Assembly (NCBI GenBank): GCA_016793245.1
Contig: JAEUHW010000302.1
Coordinates: forward strand, 1 to 46,531
Origin: Planctomycetota bacterium
GTDB taxonomy: Bacteria; Planctomycetota; UBA1135; JADKAF01
Direction of reading: 5' to 3'
Length of the DNA stretch: 46,531 bases
The notes under the pieces: model-generated
Databases searched by the model: none
What the model saw: the letters and a program-made list of their open reading frames with translations, nothing else
What the model was told of the DNA's origin: nothing
Made by a program: the position numbers and the translations under genes
In this document: in pieces, positions 7,116-14,932 of the stretch
Position numbering within the stretch: position 1 is the stretch's first letter
Layout: every line of letters begins with the position of its first letter

Positions 7116-10100
7116 ATGCCCAAGCTGTCTCGCCTCGTTGCTGCGCTCTCGCTCCCCGGGTTCCTCATGGCGCCGCTCCTGGCGCAAGAGGAGCCGCCGA
7201 AGGCGAGGAACCTGATCCCCGACGGATCCTTCGAAGGCGAGCTGCGCGAAGGGCGCCCGCTGCGCTGGAGACCTTCGAATTGGGGCGGCACCGCCGAGTG
7301 GAGCGTCGACGAGAAGGTCGCGCACACCGGCAAGCGCTCGCTGCGCATCGAGTCCACGACCGGCGCGGACGTGAGCTGGAGCTTCGAGCTCGAGGTCGAA
7401 CCGCACACGCGCTACGCGCTGCGCGCGTGGATCAAGACGGAGAAGCTCGACGGCTCGCGCAGCTTGGGTGCCTTCGCGAACCTCCACCAGCTCCAGATGG
7501 AGGGCAAGACTCCCGCCGTGCACGGCACGAGCGACTGGCAGCTCGTGGAGTCGACCTTCGACTCCGGCGCTCACAACCGGCTGCTGTTGAACATGACCTA
7601 CGGCGGCTGGGGCCGCGCGACGGGTACGGCGTGGTGGGACGACGTCGAGGTGATCGATCTCACCCCGCCCGCGCGCATGCTCGGCGCCGAGGAGCAAGTC
7701 GCGTTCTTCCGCGACGAGGTGCGCCCGATCCTGGAGCGCCGCTGCTTCGAGTGCCACGGCCCCGACGTCGCGAAGCCGAAGGGCGAGCTGCGCCTCTTCC
7801 ACCGCGAGCTGATCCTCCGCGGCGGCGAGTCCGGCCCCGCGGTGAACACGGAGGATCCGCGCACGAGCCTGCTCCTCCGCGCGATCCAGTACGACCTCTT
7901 CCAGATGCCGCCCACGGGGAAGCTCCCCGCGGACGAGATCGCGACGCTGACCGAATGGGTGCGCCTCGGGGCGCCTTGGGATCCGAGCGAGCCCGTTCCG
8001 CCCATCGCCGATCACGGCGGAGAACGCGCGGGCGCCTCGCCGAAAGTCGATGAACAGGCGAAGGCCTTCTGGTCCTTCCGAGCGCTCGAGCGGCCCGCGG
8101 TTCCGACGCCGAGCGACGCGGCGTGGCGCGCGCATCCGATCGACGCCTTCGTGAAAGAGGGGCTCGAGCAAACCGGCCTCACGCCGCAGGGCGAGGCCTC
8201 GCGCGAAGTGCTGATCCGCCGCGCGACCTTCGATCTCACCGGGCTCCCGCCGACGCCCGAGGAAGTGCGCGCCTTCGTCGAAGATCGCTCGCCCGACGCC
8301 TGGGAGCAGCTCATCGAGCGCTTGCTCGCCTCCGAGCAGTACGGCGTCCGTTACGCGCGCCACTGGCTCGACCTCGTGCGCTACGCCGAGACGAACTCGT
8401 TCGAACGCGACGGCCAGAAGCCTGAGGTCTGGCGCTACCGCGACTGGGTCGTCGACGCGCTGAACCGCGATCTGCCCTACGATCGCTTCGCCGCGCTGCA
8501 GCTCGCCGGCGACGAGCTCCCCGGCGCGGGCGCCGAAGGGCTCATCGCGTCGGGCTTCTATCGCTTGGGCGTCTGGGACGACGAGCCCGCCGATCCCGCG
8601 CTCGCGCGCGCCGACGAGATCGACGACATCGTCTCGACGACGGGGCAGGCGTTCCTCGGGCTGACCCTCGGCTGCGCGCGCTGCCACGACCACAAGATCG
8701 ATCCGCTGACCCAGAAGGACTACTACTCCTTCGCCGCGCTCTTCGCGGGCACGACGCGCTACGGCATCCGCTCGCACGAGAGCTTCGCCGAACGCTCGCT
8801 CCGCACGATCGCCTCGCCCGAGGACCTCGCCGCGCACGCGGCCGAGAAGGAGCGCCACCAGCAGCAGCGCGAGGCTCTGCGCAGCGCGCTCGCGGCGATC
8901 GAAGAGCTCGCGAAGAAGGATTTCGCGCCCGTCGAGCACGAGGAGTTCCAGCACGAGGAGCGCCGGATCGACCTCTTGAAGAAGCGCGTGCCGAAGCTGC
9001 TCGCCGAAGAGACGCTGCGCGCCTACGAAGAGCTCACCCGCGCCGAGCGCGAGCTGCGCCATCGCCGACCGCGCGCGCTGGAGCAAGCGCTCTGCATCAC
9101 CGAAGAAGGGCCGGAGGCTCCTCCGTCGCACATCCTGATCCGCGGCAATCCCCACGTGCCGGGGAAGCGCGTCGAGCCCGCGTTCCCGGAAGTGCTCTCG
9201 CCGCCGGCGCCGGCGATCGAGGTTCCGCCGTCACGGCAGAGCACCGGACGTCGAACCGCGCTCGCGCGCTGGATCACCAGCGAGCAGAACCCGCTCGCCG
9301 CGCGCGTGATCGCCAATCGCCTCTGGCACTGGCACTTCGGGAAGGGCCTCGTGCGCACGCCGAGCGACTTCGGCTACGGGGGCGATAAGCCCACGCATCC
9401 CGAGCTCCTGGATTGGCTCGCTTGCGAGGTGCGCGCGCGCGGGTTCTCGCTGAAGGCGATGCACCGGCTGATCCTGAGCTCGCGCACCTACCGCATGGCG
9501 AGCAGCGCGGACAGCGCCGCGCTCGCCGCGGATCCCCTGAACACGAAGCAATGGCGTCATGAGCCGCGCCGCCTTTCGGCCGAGGAAGTGCGCGACGCGA
9601 TGCTCGCGGTGAACGCGACGCTGAATCCGAAGCTCGGCGGGCGCTGGTTCTACTCGGAGATCCCCCCCGAGGTGCTCGCGGGTCAATCGCGCCCCGGCGA
9701 AGGTTGGGGCCAGAGCTCGCTCGAAGAGCGCCGCCGCCGCAGCCTCTACATCCACGTCAAGCGCTCGCTGCTGACGCCGATCCTGCAGAGCTTCGACATG
9801 GCCGACACGGACTTCCCGTGCCCGGTGCGCTTCGCGACCACGCAGCCGACGCAGGCCTTGAGCTTGATGAACGGGACGTGGGTCCGCGATCAGGCGAAGC
9901 AGCTCGCCGAGCACGTGCGACGCGAGCGGCCCGGCGATCTGCGCGCGGAGGTCGAGTTGGCGCTCGCGCGCACGTGGCAGCGCGCGCCGAAGGCGGCGGA
10001 GATCGAGCGCGGCCTCGCGCTGATCGAGACGCTGATGCGCGAGGACGAGCTCTCGACCGAGGGCGCCTTGGAGCAGCTCTGCCTCGTGCTGCTCAACACC

Positions 10101-10124
10101 AACGAGTTCTTCTTCATCGACTAG
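7116..10124 (+). CDS. PSCyt1-DUF1549-DUF1553 secreted heme protein with N-terminal CBM-like domain
   Basis: 1002 residues. Signal peptide MPKLSRLVAALSLPGFLMAP, ending near LLAQ. Residues about 25-195 form a jelly-roll carbohydrate-binding-like domain (NLIPDGSFEG ... GTAWWDDVEVIDL). A PSCyt1 cytochrome domain follows with heme motif CFECH at about 210. DUF1549 spans about 340-560 (VLIRRATFDLTGLPPTPEEV, YARHWLDLVRYAETN) and includes a second CxxCH, CARCHDHKIDP, at about 520. DUF1553 spans about 700-1000 (NPLAARVIANRLWHWHFGKG, PSDFGYGGDKPTHPELLDWL). A charged, probably coiled-coil stretch (about 560-640) separates the last two. This family is abundant in Planctomycetota and has no proven reaction; heme and sugar-binding parts suggest redox work on glycans. 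ATG 7116 is preferred to 7089 because it starts the signal peptide. The DUF1501 gene follows after 7 bp. Confidence 0.9.
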   Translation: MPKLSRLVAALSLPGFLMAPLLAQEEPPKARNLIPDGSFEGELREGRPLRWRPSNWGGTAEWSVDEKVAHTGKRSLRIESTTGADVSWSFELEVEPHTRYALRAWIKTEKLDGSRSLGAFANLHQLQMEGKTPAVHGTSDWQLVESTFDSGAHNRLLLNMTYGGWGRATGTAWWDDVEVIDLTPPARMLGAEEQVAFFRDEVRPILERRCFECHGPDVAKPKGELRLFHRELILRGGESGPAVNTEDPRTSLLLRAIQYDLFQMPPTGKLPADEIATLTEWVRLGAPWDPSEPVPPIADHGGERAGASPKVDEQAKAFWSFRALERPAVPTPSDAAWRAHPIDAFVKEGLEQTGLTPQGEASREVLIRRATFDLTGLPPTPEEVRAFVEDRSPDAWEQLIERLLASEQYGVRYARHWLDLVRYAETNSFERDGQKPEVWRYRDWVVDALNRDLPYDRFAALQLAGDELPGAGAEGLIASGFYRLGVWDDEPADPALARADEIDDIVSTTGQAFLGLTLGCARCHDHKIDPLTQKDYYSFAALFAGTTRYGIRSHESFAERSLRTIASPEDLAAHAAEKERHQQQREALRSALAAIEELAKKDFAPVEHEEFQHEERRIDLLKKRVPKLLAEETLRAYEELTRAERELRHRRPRALEQALCITEEGPEAPPSHILIRGNPHVPGKRVEPAFPEVLSPPAPAIEVPPSRQSTGRRTALARWITSEQNPLAARVIANRLWHWHFGKGLVRTPSDFGYGGDKPTHPELLDWLACEVRARGFSLKAMHRLILSSRTYRMASSADSAALAADPLNTKQWRHEPRRLSAEEVRDAMLAVNATLNPKLGGRWFYSEIPPEVLAGQSRPGEGWGQSSLEERRRRSLYIHVKRSLLTPILQSFDMADTDFPCPVRFATTQPTQALSLMNGTWVRDQAKQLAEHVRRERPGDLRAEVELALARTWQRAPKAAEIERGLALIETLMREDELSTEGALEQLCLVLLNTNEFFFID

Positions 10125-10131
10125 CCCCGCA

Positions 10132-11661
10132 GTGACCGAGCCAGCGAACGCCATGCAACCCAACGCAGCACAGCACGATCTCGCCGCTTCGCCGGAGCGC
10201 GTTCTCTGCGGGAAGAGCCGCCGGCAGTTCCTCTGGGACGCCGGCATGGGCTTCGCGGGCACGGCGCTCGCGGGCCTGCTCGGCGACGAGTTCTTCCGTC
10301 GTCAGCTCCGCGCCGCGGACGGTAGCCGTCCCTTCGCGCTCGGCGAGTCCGCGAATCCGCTCGCGCCGAAGGCGCCGCACTTCGCGCCCAAGGCGAAGAG
10401 CGTCATCTTCCTCTACATGTACGGCGGCCCGAGCCAGATCGACACCTTCGATTACAAGCCCGGCATGGTCGGCATGGAGGGCAAGACCATCCAGGTGAAG
10501 ACCTTCGGGCGCGGCGGCCACAAGAACGAAGGGCGCATCGTCGAGCCGCGCTGGAAGTTCCAACCGTACGGGCAGTGCGGGAAGTGGGTCTCGGATCTCT
10601 TCCCCCACCTCGCCCAGCACGTCGACAAGATCGGCTTCGTGCATTCGATGATCGCCGACTCGCCGATCCACGGCTCGGCGATGCTGCAGATGAACACGGG
10701 CAAGATCCAGAGCGGCAGCCCGTGCTTGGGCTCCTGGGTGAACTACGGCCTCGGCTCGCCCAACCGCGACCTGCCGGGCTTCGTGGTGATGCTCGATCCG
10801 CGCGGCGGTCCGATCTCGGGCCCGAAGAACTGGGCCAGCGGCTACATGCCCGCGACCTATCAAGCGACCGTGCTGCGCTCGGGCGGGACACCGATCCTGG
10901 ACCTCGCGCGCCCGGATGGGATGAGCGACGCGGTGCAGCGGAAGCTGATCGACACAGCGCAGCACTTCAATGCGGAGCATCGCGCGACGCGCCTCGAGAA
11001 CTCCGACCTCGCCGCGCGCATCGCCAGCTACGAGCTCGCGTACAAGATGCAGTCGACGGCGCCGGAAGCGGTCGACTTGGAGCAAGAGAGCGAAGCGACG
11101 AAGAAGCTCTACGGCCTCCACCACCCGCGCACCGCGGTCTTCGGCCGCCAGCTCCTGATGGCGCGGCGCTTGGTCGAGCGCGGCGTGCGCTTCATCCAGG
11201 TCTACTCCGGCGGCAACCACATCGACACGACGTGGGACGCGCACGACGACCTGGTCTACAACCACACGCTGCACGCGAGCGAGACCGACCAGCCGATCGC
11301 GGCGCTGCTCACGGACCTGGAACAACGCGGGCTCCTCTCCGAGACGCTGATCGTCTGGGGCGGCGAGTTCGGCCGCCAACCCACCGCCGAGTACGCGAAG
11401 GGCACGGGCCGCGACCACAACTCCTACGGCTTCACCATGTGGCTCGCGGGCGGCGGCGTGAAGGGCGGCATCAGCGTCGGCAAGACCGACGAGCTCGGCG
11501 CCATGGCCGTCGAGGACCGCTTCCACGTGAAGAACCTGCACTCGACGATCCTGCACCTGATGGGCCTCGATCCCGACCGCCTCACCTACTTCTTCGGCGG
11601 CTTGGACCAGAAGCTCGTCGGCGTCGAAGGCGCCGCCCCCATCCACCAGCTCCTCGCATAA
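10132..11661 (+). CDS. DUF1501 family protein, Tat-exported
   Basis: About 509 residues. The N-terminus has a twin-arginine signal (KSRRQFLWDAGMGFAGTALA). The body shows the DUF1501 hallmarks, a branch of the alkaline-phosphatase-like fold: FLYMYGGPSQIDTFDYKPG near the start, PRTAVFGRQLLMARRLVERG in the middle, and WGGEFGRQPT with GRDHNSYGFTMWLAGGGVKG at the end. Reaction unknown; the family is nearly always next to DUF1549/DUF1553 proteins in planctomycetes, as here, so the two probably act together outside the cytoplasm. The GTG start lies 7 nt after the upstream stop; ATG 10153 in the same frame is an equally good start. The Tat signal implies folding, perhaps with cofactor, before export. 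Confidence 0.9.
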   Translation: MTEPANAMQPNAAQHDLAASPERVLCGKSRRQFLWDAGMGFAGTALAGLLGDEFFRRQLRAADGSRPFALGESANPLAPKAPHFAPKAKSVIFLYMYGGPSQIDTFDYKPGMVGMEGKTIQVKTFGRGGHKNEGRIVEPRWKFQPYGQCGKWVSDLFPHLAQHVDKIGFVHSMIADSPIHGSAMLQMNTGKIQSGSPCLGSWVNYGLGSPNRDLPGFVVMLDPRGGPISGPKNWASGYMPATYQATVLRSGGTPILDLARPDGMSDAVQRKLIDTAQHFNAEHRATRLENSDLAARIASYELAYKMQSTAPEAVDLEQESEATKKLYGLHHPRTAVFGRQLLMARRLVERGVRFIQVYSGGNHIDTTWDAHDDLVYNHTLHASETDQPIAALLTDLEQRGLLSETLIVWGGEFGRQPTAEYAKGTGRDHNSYGFTMWLAGGGVKGGISVGKTDELGAMAVEDRFHVKNLHSTILHLMGLDPDRLTYFFGGLDQKLVGVEGAAPIHQLLA

Positions 11662-11704
11662 CCCCGCGCCACCGTCTCCGCGCCACCATCGATCGAATCG
11701 CGGT

Positions 11705-11775
11705 CGATCAAATAGGGGTCAGACCCCTTCGTTGATCGATATCGATCAAAAAGGGGTCTGACCCCTATTTGATCG
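11705..11775. repeat. Palindromic REP-like element, copy A
   Basis: A 71-bp near-perfect inverted repeat. The left half (11705-11740) and right half (11741-11775) are reverse complements except for one small difference. Each half contains the smaller palindrome GGGGTCAGACCCC or its equivalent, flanked by GATCAAATA-type sequence, and the centre is GATCGATATCGATC. It lies between the ends of two convergent genes, so it may act as a two-way terminator or be a REP/MITE-type mobile repeat. A related, more diverged copy is at 19743-19814. Confidence 0.85.
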
Positions 11776-11779
11776 ATGG

Positions 11780-13036
11780 TCAATCGAGCCAGCGGATCGG
11801 GAGCGGGAGGTCGCGAGCGGTGAAGCGGAACTCGAGCGGCGGGTGCTCGGGGCGGCGCACGGCGACGCCGATGGGGACGTCGGCCCAGCGCTGCGACTCC
11901 TCGCCGAGGGCCACCGGCAGCGCTTCGATCTGCAGGTGGAGATGCGGCGCCAGCTCGCTCGCCTCCGTTCCGTCCTTGCAGCGCAGCGAAGCGAGGACGA
12001 GCGCCTTCGGGCAGACGATGCTGACCCAGCGCGTGCGCGCGGGATGGAGGTCGAAGACGAAGCCCTCTGGTCCGTCCGCGCCCTCGACGCTCGCGTCCAA
12101 GCGCGCCGGCCACTCGATCGTTCGCGTGCCTTCGTGCAGGCTGCCGAGCTCGAACCAACCGAGCGCATTCGCCTGGAGGCGCCGCGGCGACTTGCGACCG
12201 GACCTCGAAGTGCCGCCACCCGAGCCCTGGTGCTCGAGGTCGTCTTCGTAGGCGAAGCGGGGCGAGCGAACCGCGAGCTCCCATCGAGGTCGAGCATTTC
12301 GCAGACGCGCATGACTGTGGCTCTGCACGCCGGCGCGCGCTTCGTTCAGCCGCTCGCCTCGCAGGTCGAAGAGCGCGAGCTCGATCGAGAGGCGTTGGGG
12401 TAACGCGATCGGCACCACGCACTCCGTCGTCCCCTCATCGATGTCGATGGGGACGGGATCGTCGCTGCTAGCACCGCTCTGCGCTACGACGAGTCGATAG
12501 CGGCCCGCTGCCAGATCCTCGAGGTGCGCGCCTTCCCGCGGCACCAGGAGATCGCGCACGTATTGATCGCCGCGCGTCATCGTCTCGCTCTCCGGAGCAT
12601 CGAGGCGCCAGAGCTGCACGAAGCTCTCGCAAGGCTCGCCGCTCGACGCATCGACGAGTCGCAGCAAGAAGGAGCAGGCTCCGGGCTCCAGCGGATCAGG
12701 AACCGGAGAGCCGAGCTCGGGATGCACGAGCGCCAACACACGCCCCGCGTAGCGCTCGTGCAGCGCGGAGAGCTTCACGAGCGGAGCTGCTTCGCTCGAG
12801 TCCGCCGACATCGCGATGGAGCCATCGCGAGCGGAGCGCTCGGCGAGGCGCTGGACCGCTGGATTCGCAGCGAGGAGCGGCGAGGGTTCGGAGTACCGCT
12901 CCGGCTCCGCAGGCAGCAGCGCGCCGCGCGACGCCGCGTCCCCGGGCTCTCGCAGACCGAGAAGCGCGACGAGCCAGGCAGCGAGCACGAGCAGCGCGGC
13001 GGAGCCGCAGGTGCGCAAAGCGGATCGGAGGGTCAT
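11780..13036 (-). CDS. Membrane-anchored protein of unknown function
   Basis: 418 residues, not recognised. One hydrophobic segment near the N-terminus (SAALLVLAAWLVALLGL, about 11-27) would act as a signal anchor, leaving most of the protein outside the cytoplasmic membrane. The rest is predicted to be beta-rich, with an Ig-like or prealbumin-like feel in places (FLLRLVDASSGEPCESFVQL, AGRYRLVVAQSG, LFDLRGERLNEARAGVQ), as in proteins with carboxypeptidase-regulatory-like domains. ATG 13036 was chosen because it opens the membrane segment; the apparent longer frame upstream overlaps the divergent AlkC-like gene. No operon partner: it is convergent with DUF1501 and divergent from the AlkC-like gene. 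Confidence 0.7.
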   Translation of the reverse strand: MTLRSALRTCGSAALLVLAAWLVALLGLREPGDAASRGALLPAEPERYSEPSPLLAANPAVQRLAERSARDGSIAMSADSSEAAPLVKLSALHERYAGRVLALVHPELGSPVPDPLEPGACSFLLRLVDASSGEPCESFVQLWRLDAPESETMTRGDQYVRDLLVPREGAHLEDLAAGRYRLVVAQSGASSDDPVPIDIDEGTTECVVPIALPQRLSIELALFDLRGERLNEARAGVQSHSHARLRNARPRWELAVRSPRFAYEDDLEHQGSGGGTSRSGRKSPRRLQANALGWFELGSLHEGTRTIEWPARLDASVEGADGPEGFVFDLHPARTRWVSIVCPKALVLASLRCKDGTEASELAPHLHLQIEALPVALGEESQRWADVPIGVAVRRPEHPPLEFRFTARDLPLPIRWLD

Positions 13037-13122
13037 GGGTGGCGCGACAACGCGGGCGGGCGAGAGCGGTTCCCGCGTGGAACGAGGTTGTCGCGAAGAT
13101 CTCCGCGAGACAAGCTCCCCGC

Positions 13123-13929
13123 ATGAACGACGCGAGCCGATCCCCGCGCCGGAAGGGCGCCTCCCGCATGGCCGACATCCCGGCCGCGATCCTGCGCGAG
13201 CTCGAGGCCGGCCGCATGGAGACCGCGACGCTCGTCGAGTGGCTCGCGATCGACGTGCGGAAGCTCGCGCACGCCCTCGCCGAGGCCGTCGACTTCGGCG
13301 GGGCGCGCGCCGCGTGGCTCGCCGACGTCGAAGCTGCGGCCGAGCTCGGGGTCGCGAAGCGCAATCGCGCGATCGGTGTCGCGCTGCATCGCGCGACGCA
13401 GCGCAAGAAGCGCGCATTCGAAGCCTGCGCGCGCCACACCTCCGACATGGTCCGCGCGTGGGCCGCGTACGCGAGCCCGCTCGGCGATGGCCGCCCCTTC
13501 GCCGACCGCCTCGCCGCCGTGCAGCGCTTCGCGGCCGACGGCTCGATGGCGACTCGCGAGAGTGCCTGGGACGCGTGGCGCCCATTCCTCGCCGAGGACG
13601 TCCCCGCTCACTTGCCGGAGCTCGCGCCGTGGGTGCGGAACGCCGATGCGAACATCCGCCGCTGCGCGATCGAAGGCTCGCGTCCGCGTGGCGTCTGGAC
13701 CGCGCAGCTTCGCCCGCTCGTCGAGCGTCCCGAGCTGGCGGCCGATCTGCTCGAGGTCGTGCGCGCCGACCCCGCGCGCTACGTGCAGCTCAGCGTCGGC
13801 AACTGGCTGAACGACGCGGGCAAGTCGCGCCCAGAATGGGTACGCGAGCTCACGTCGCGCTGGTCGCGCGAATCGAAGCACCCCGCGACGGCGTTCCTCG
13901 TGAAGCGCGCGCTGCGGAACCTCGCGTAG
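13123..13929 (+). CDS. DNA alkylation repair protein, AlkC-like HEAT-repeat glycosylase
   Basis: 268 residues, mostly helical HEAT-like repeats. The C-terminal half resembles AlkC/AlkD DNA glycosylases, which excise positively charged 3-methyladenine-type bases: NIRRCAIEGSRPRGVW is followed by a stretch similar to AlkC (YVQLSVGNWLNDAGKSRPEW), then HPATAFLVKRALRNL at the end. The SVGNWLND segment is the most diagnostic. No signal peptide, so it acts on cytoplasmic DNA. ATG 13123 is preferred; the longer frame from 13039 reads an Arg-rich segment unlike the family. Alone in its transcript. AlkC-like is favoured over AlkD. Confidence 0.75.
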   Translation: MNDASRSPRRKGASRMADIPAAILRELEAGRMETATLVEWLAIDVRKLAHALAEAVDFGGARAAWLADVEAAAELGVAKRNRAIGVALHRATQRKKRAFEACARHTSDMVRAWAAYASPLGDGRPFADRLAAVQRFAADGSMATRESAWDAWRPFLAEDVPAHLPELAPWVRNADANIRRCAIEGSRPRGVWTAQLRPLVERPELAADLLEVVRADPARYVQLSVGNWLNDAGKSRPEWVRELTSRWSRESKHPATAFLVKRALRNLA

Positions 13930-13974
13930 AGCTCCGCGCGCAACGCAGGCGCGCCGCAAGGCAGCTCCGCGCGC

Positions 13975-14790
13975 TCAGCTCGCGCGGCGCTCGAGATAAG
14001 GCTTCAAGCCTTCGGCGAGCAGCAAGCGCCAGCCGTCCGCGAGCATCTGCGCCTGCGCCGCATCGACGCGCCCGTGGATGGCGTCGGTGAAGCGCAGCTC
14101 GGTGCCGCCGTCTTTCCGCGCGTTCAGACGGAACACGTGATACGAGGTCGCGGGCCCGCCGAACTCGGGCGAGAGATAGCCCGCGAGATCGAGCTTCTCC
14201 GGTGCGCTGATCCCGATCACCTGCCCCCACTGCAGGCCTTCGCCATCGCCGGCGTCCTCGTAGACGCGTCCGCCCACCTTGGGCTCGAGCACGAAGCGCC
14301 GCGTCTTCGCGCTGGTCAGGAAATCGCGCCGCCACCACGCATCGATCTCGTGGACGAGCGCCTGCCAGACGCGCTCGCGGGGGTGAGGCAACACGAGCGA
14401 GAGCTCGATCGTGACCACCTGGGCGGGAAGGGGTGCGGACATCGTGCGAGGTTCCTCGGCGAGGTGGCCTTCGAGCGCGAGCAGCATCCGCGCGGCGGAG
14501 GCGGCGCGCGGAGCGACCCAGCGCTCGTGCAGGCGCTGCAGCGGGATGGGGTTCAGGTGGTTCCAGACCTCCCGCCCGCGGCGGGAGCGCACGACGAGCC
14601 CGGCGTTCGCCAGGACCTCCAAGTGCTTCCGGGTCGCGAAGCGCGAGCCGGGCATCTCGCCGGCCAGGTCGAGGGTCCGAAGCGGGCCGCCGGCGAGGCG
14701 GTCCAGGATCGCGGCCCGCGTCGGGTGGGCGAGGGCCTGGAAGAGCTGCGCCGGGGCGGCCTCCGCGCTTCGTTCGCTCGGCGTCGTCAT
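13975..14790 (-). CDS. ArsR-type regulator fused to an SRPBCC domain
   Basis: 271 residues with two parts. Residues about 5-95 are a winged-helix ArsR domain (QLFQALAHPTRAAILDRLAG, then recognition-helix region RFATRKHLEVLANAGLVV and wing SRRGREVWNHLN). Residues about 125-265 are an SRPBCC/AHSA1-like ligand pocket (VLPHPRERVWQALVHEIDAW, VGGRVYEDAGDGEGLQWGQV, MLADGWRLLLAEGLKPYLE). These are usually two adjacent genes; here they are one frame, so the SRPBCC pocket may act as ligand sensor for the DNA-binding part. An internal ATG (MSAPLPAQVV) could also give a free SRPBCC protein. ATG 14790 was chosen over 14823 because the conserved region begins soon after it. No metal-binding CxC motif is seen in the ArsR part. 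Divergent from the peroxidase gene. Confidence 0.85.
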   Translation of the reverse strand: MTTPSERSAEAAPAQLFQALAHPTRAAILDRLAGGPLRTLDLAGEMPGSRFATRKHLEVLANAGLVVRSRRGREVWNHLNPIPLQRLHERWVAPRAASAARMLLALEGHLAEEPRTMSAPLPAQVVTIELSLVLPHPRERVWQALVHEIDAWWRRDFLTSAKTRRFVLEPKVGGRVYEDAGDGEGLQWGQVIGISAPEKLDLAGYLSPEFGGPATSYHVFRLNARKDGGTELRFTDAIHGRVDAAQAQMLADGWRLLLAEGLKPYLERRAS

Positions 14791-14799
14791 GTGACCGAA

Positions 14800-14808
14800 A
14801 GGTAACCT
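14800..14808. promoter_or_regulatory. Short palindrome upstream of the ArsR-SRPBCC gene
   Basis: AGGTAACCT (arms AGGT/ACCT about a central A) lies 9 nt before ATG 14790. ArsR regulators often bind palindromes over their own promoter, so this could be an autoregulatory operator. It is short and could occur by chance. Confidence 0.25.
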
Positions 14809-14932
14809 ATGAATCCGGAGCACCGCCAGAGCGCGCGGGCTACTTTTCGGATTCCGTCGCCGCGAAAGCGCGGTCGCGCCGGGAACTCCCGCGTCCTCCC
14901 CCTGATCCGCTCCGGTTCCCTCCGCAGCGAGG

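Noticed and set aside
11705..11775. Insertion sequence or attachment site
   Set aside because: No transposase or integrase in the window and no target duplication seen; a non-coding palindromic repeat explains it better.
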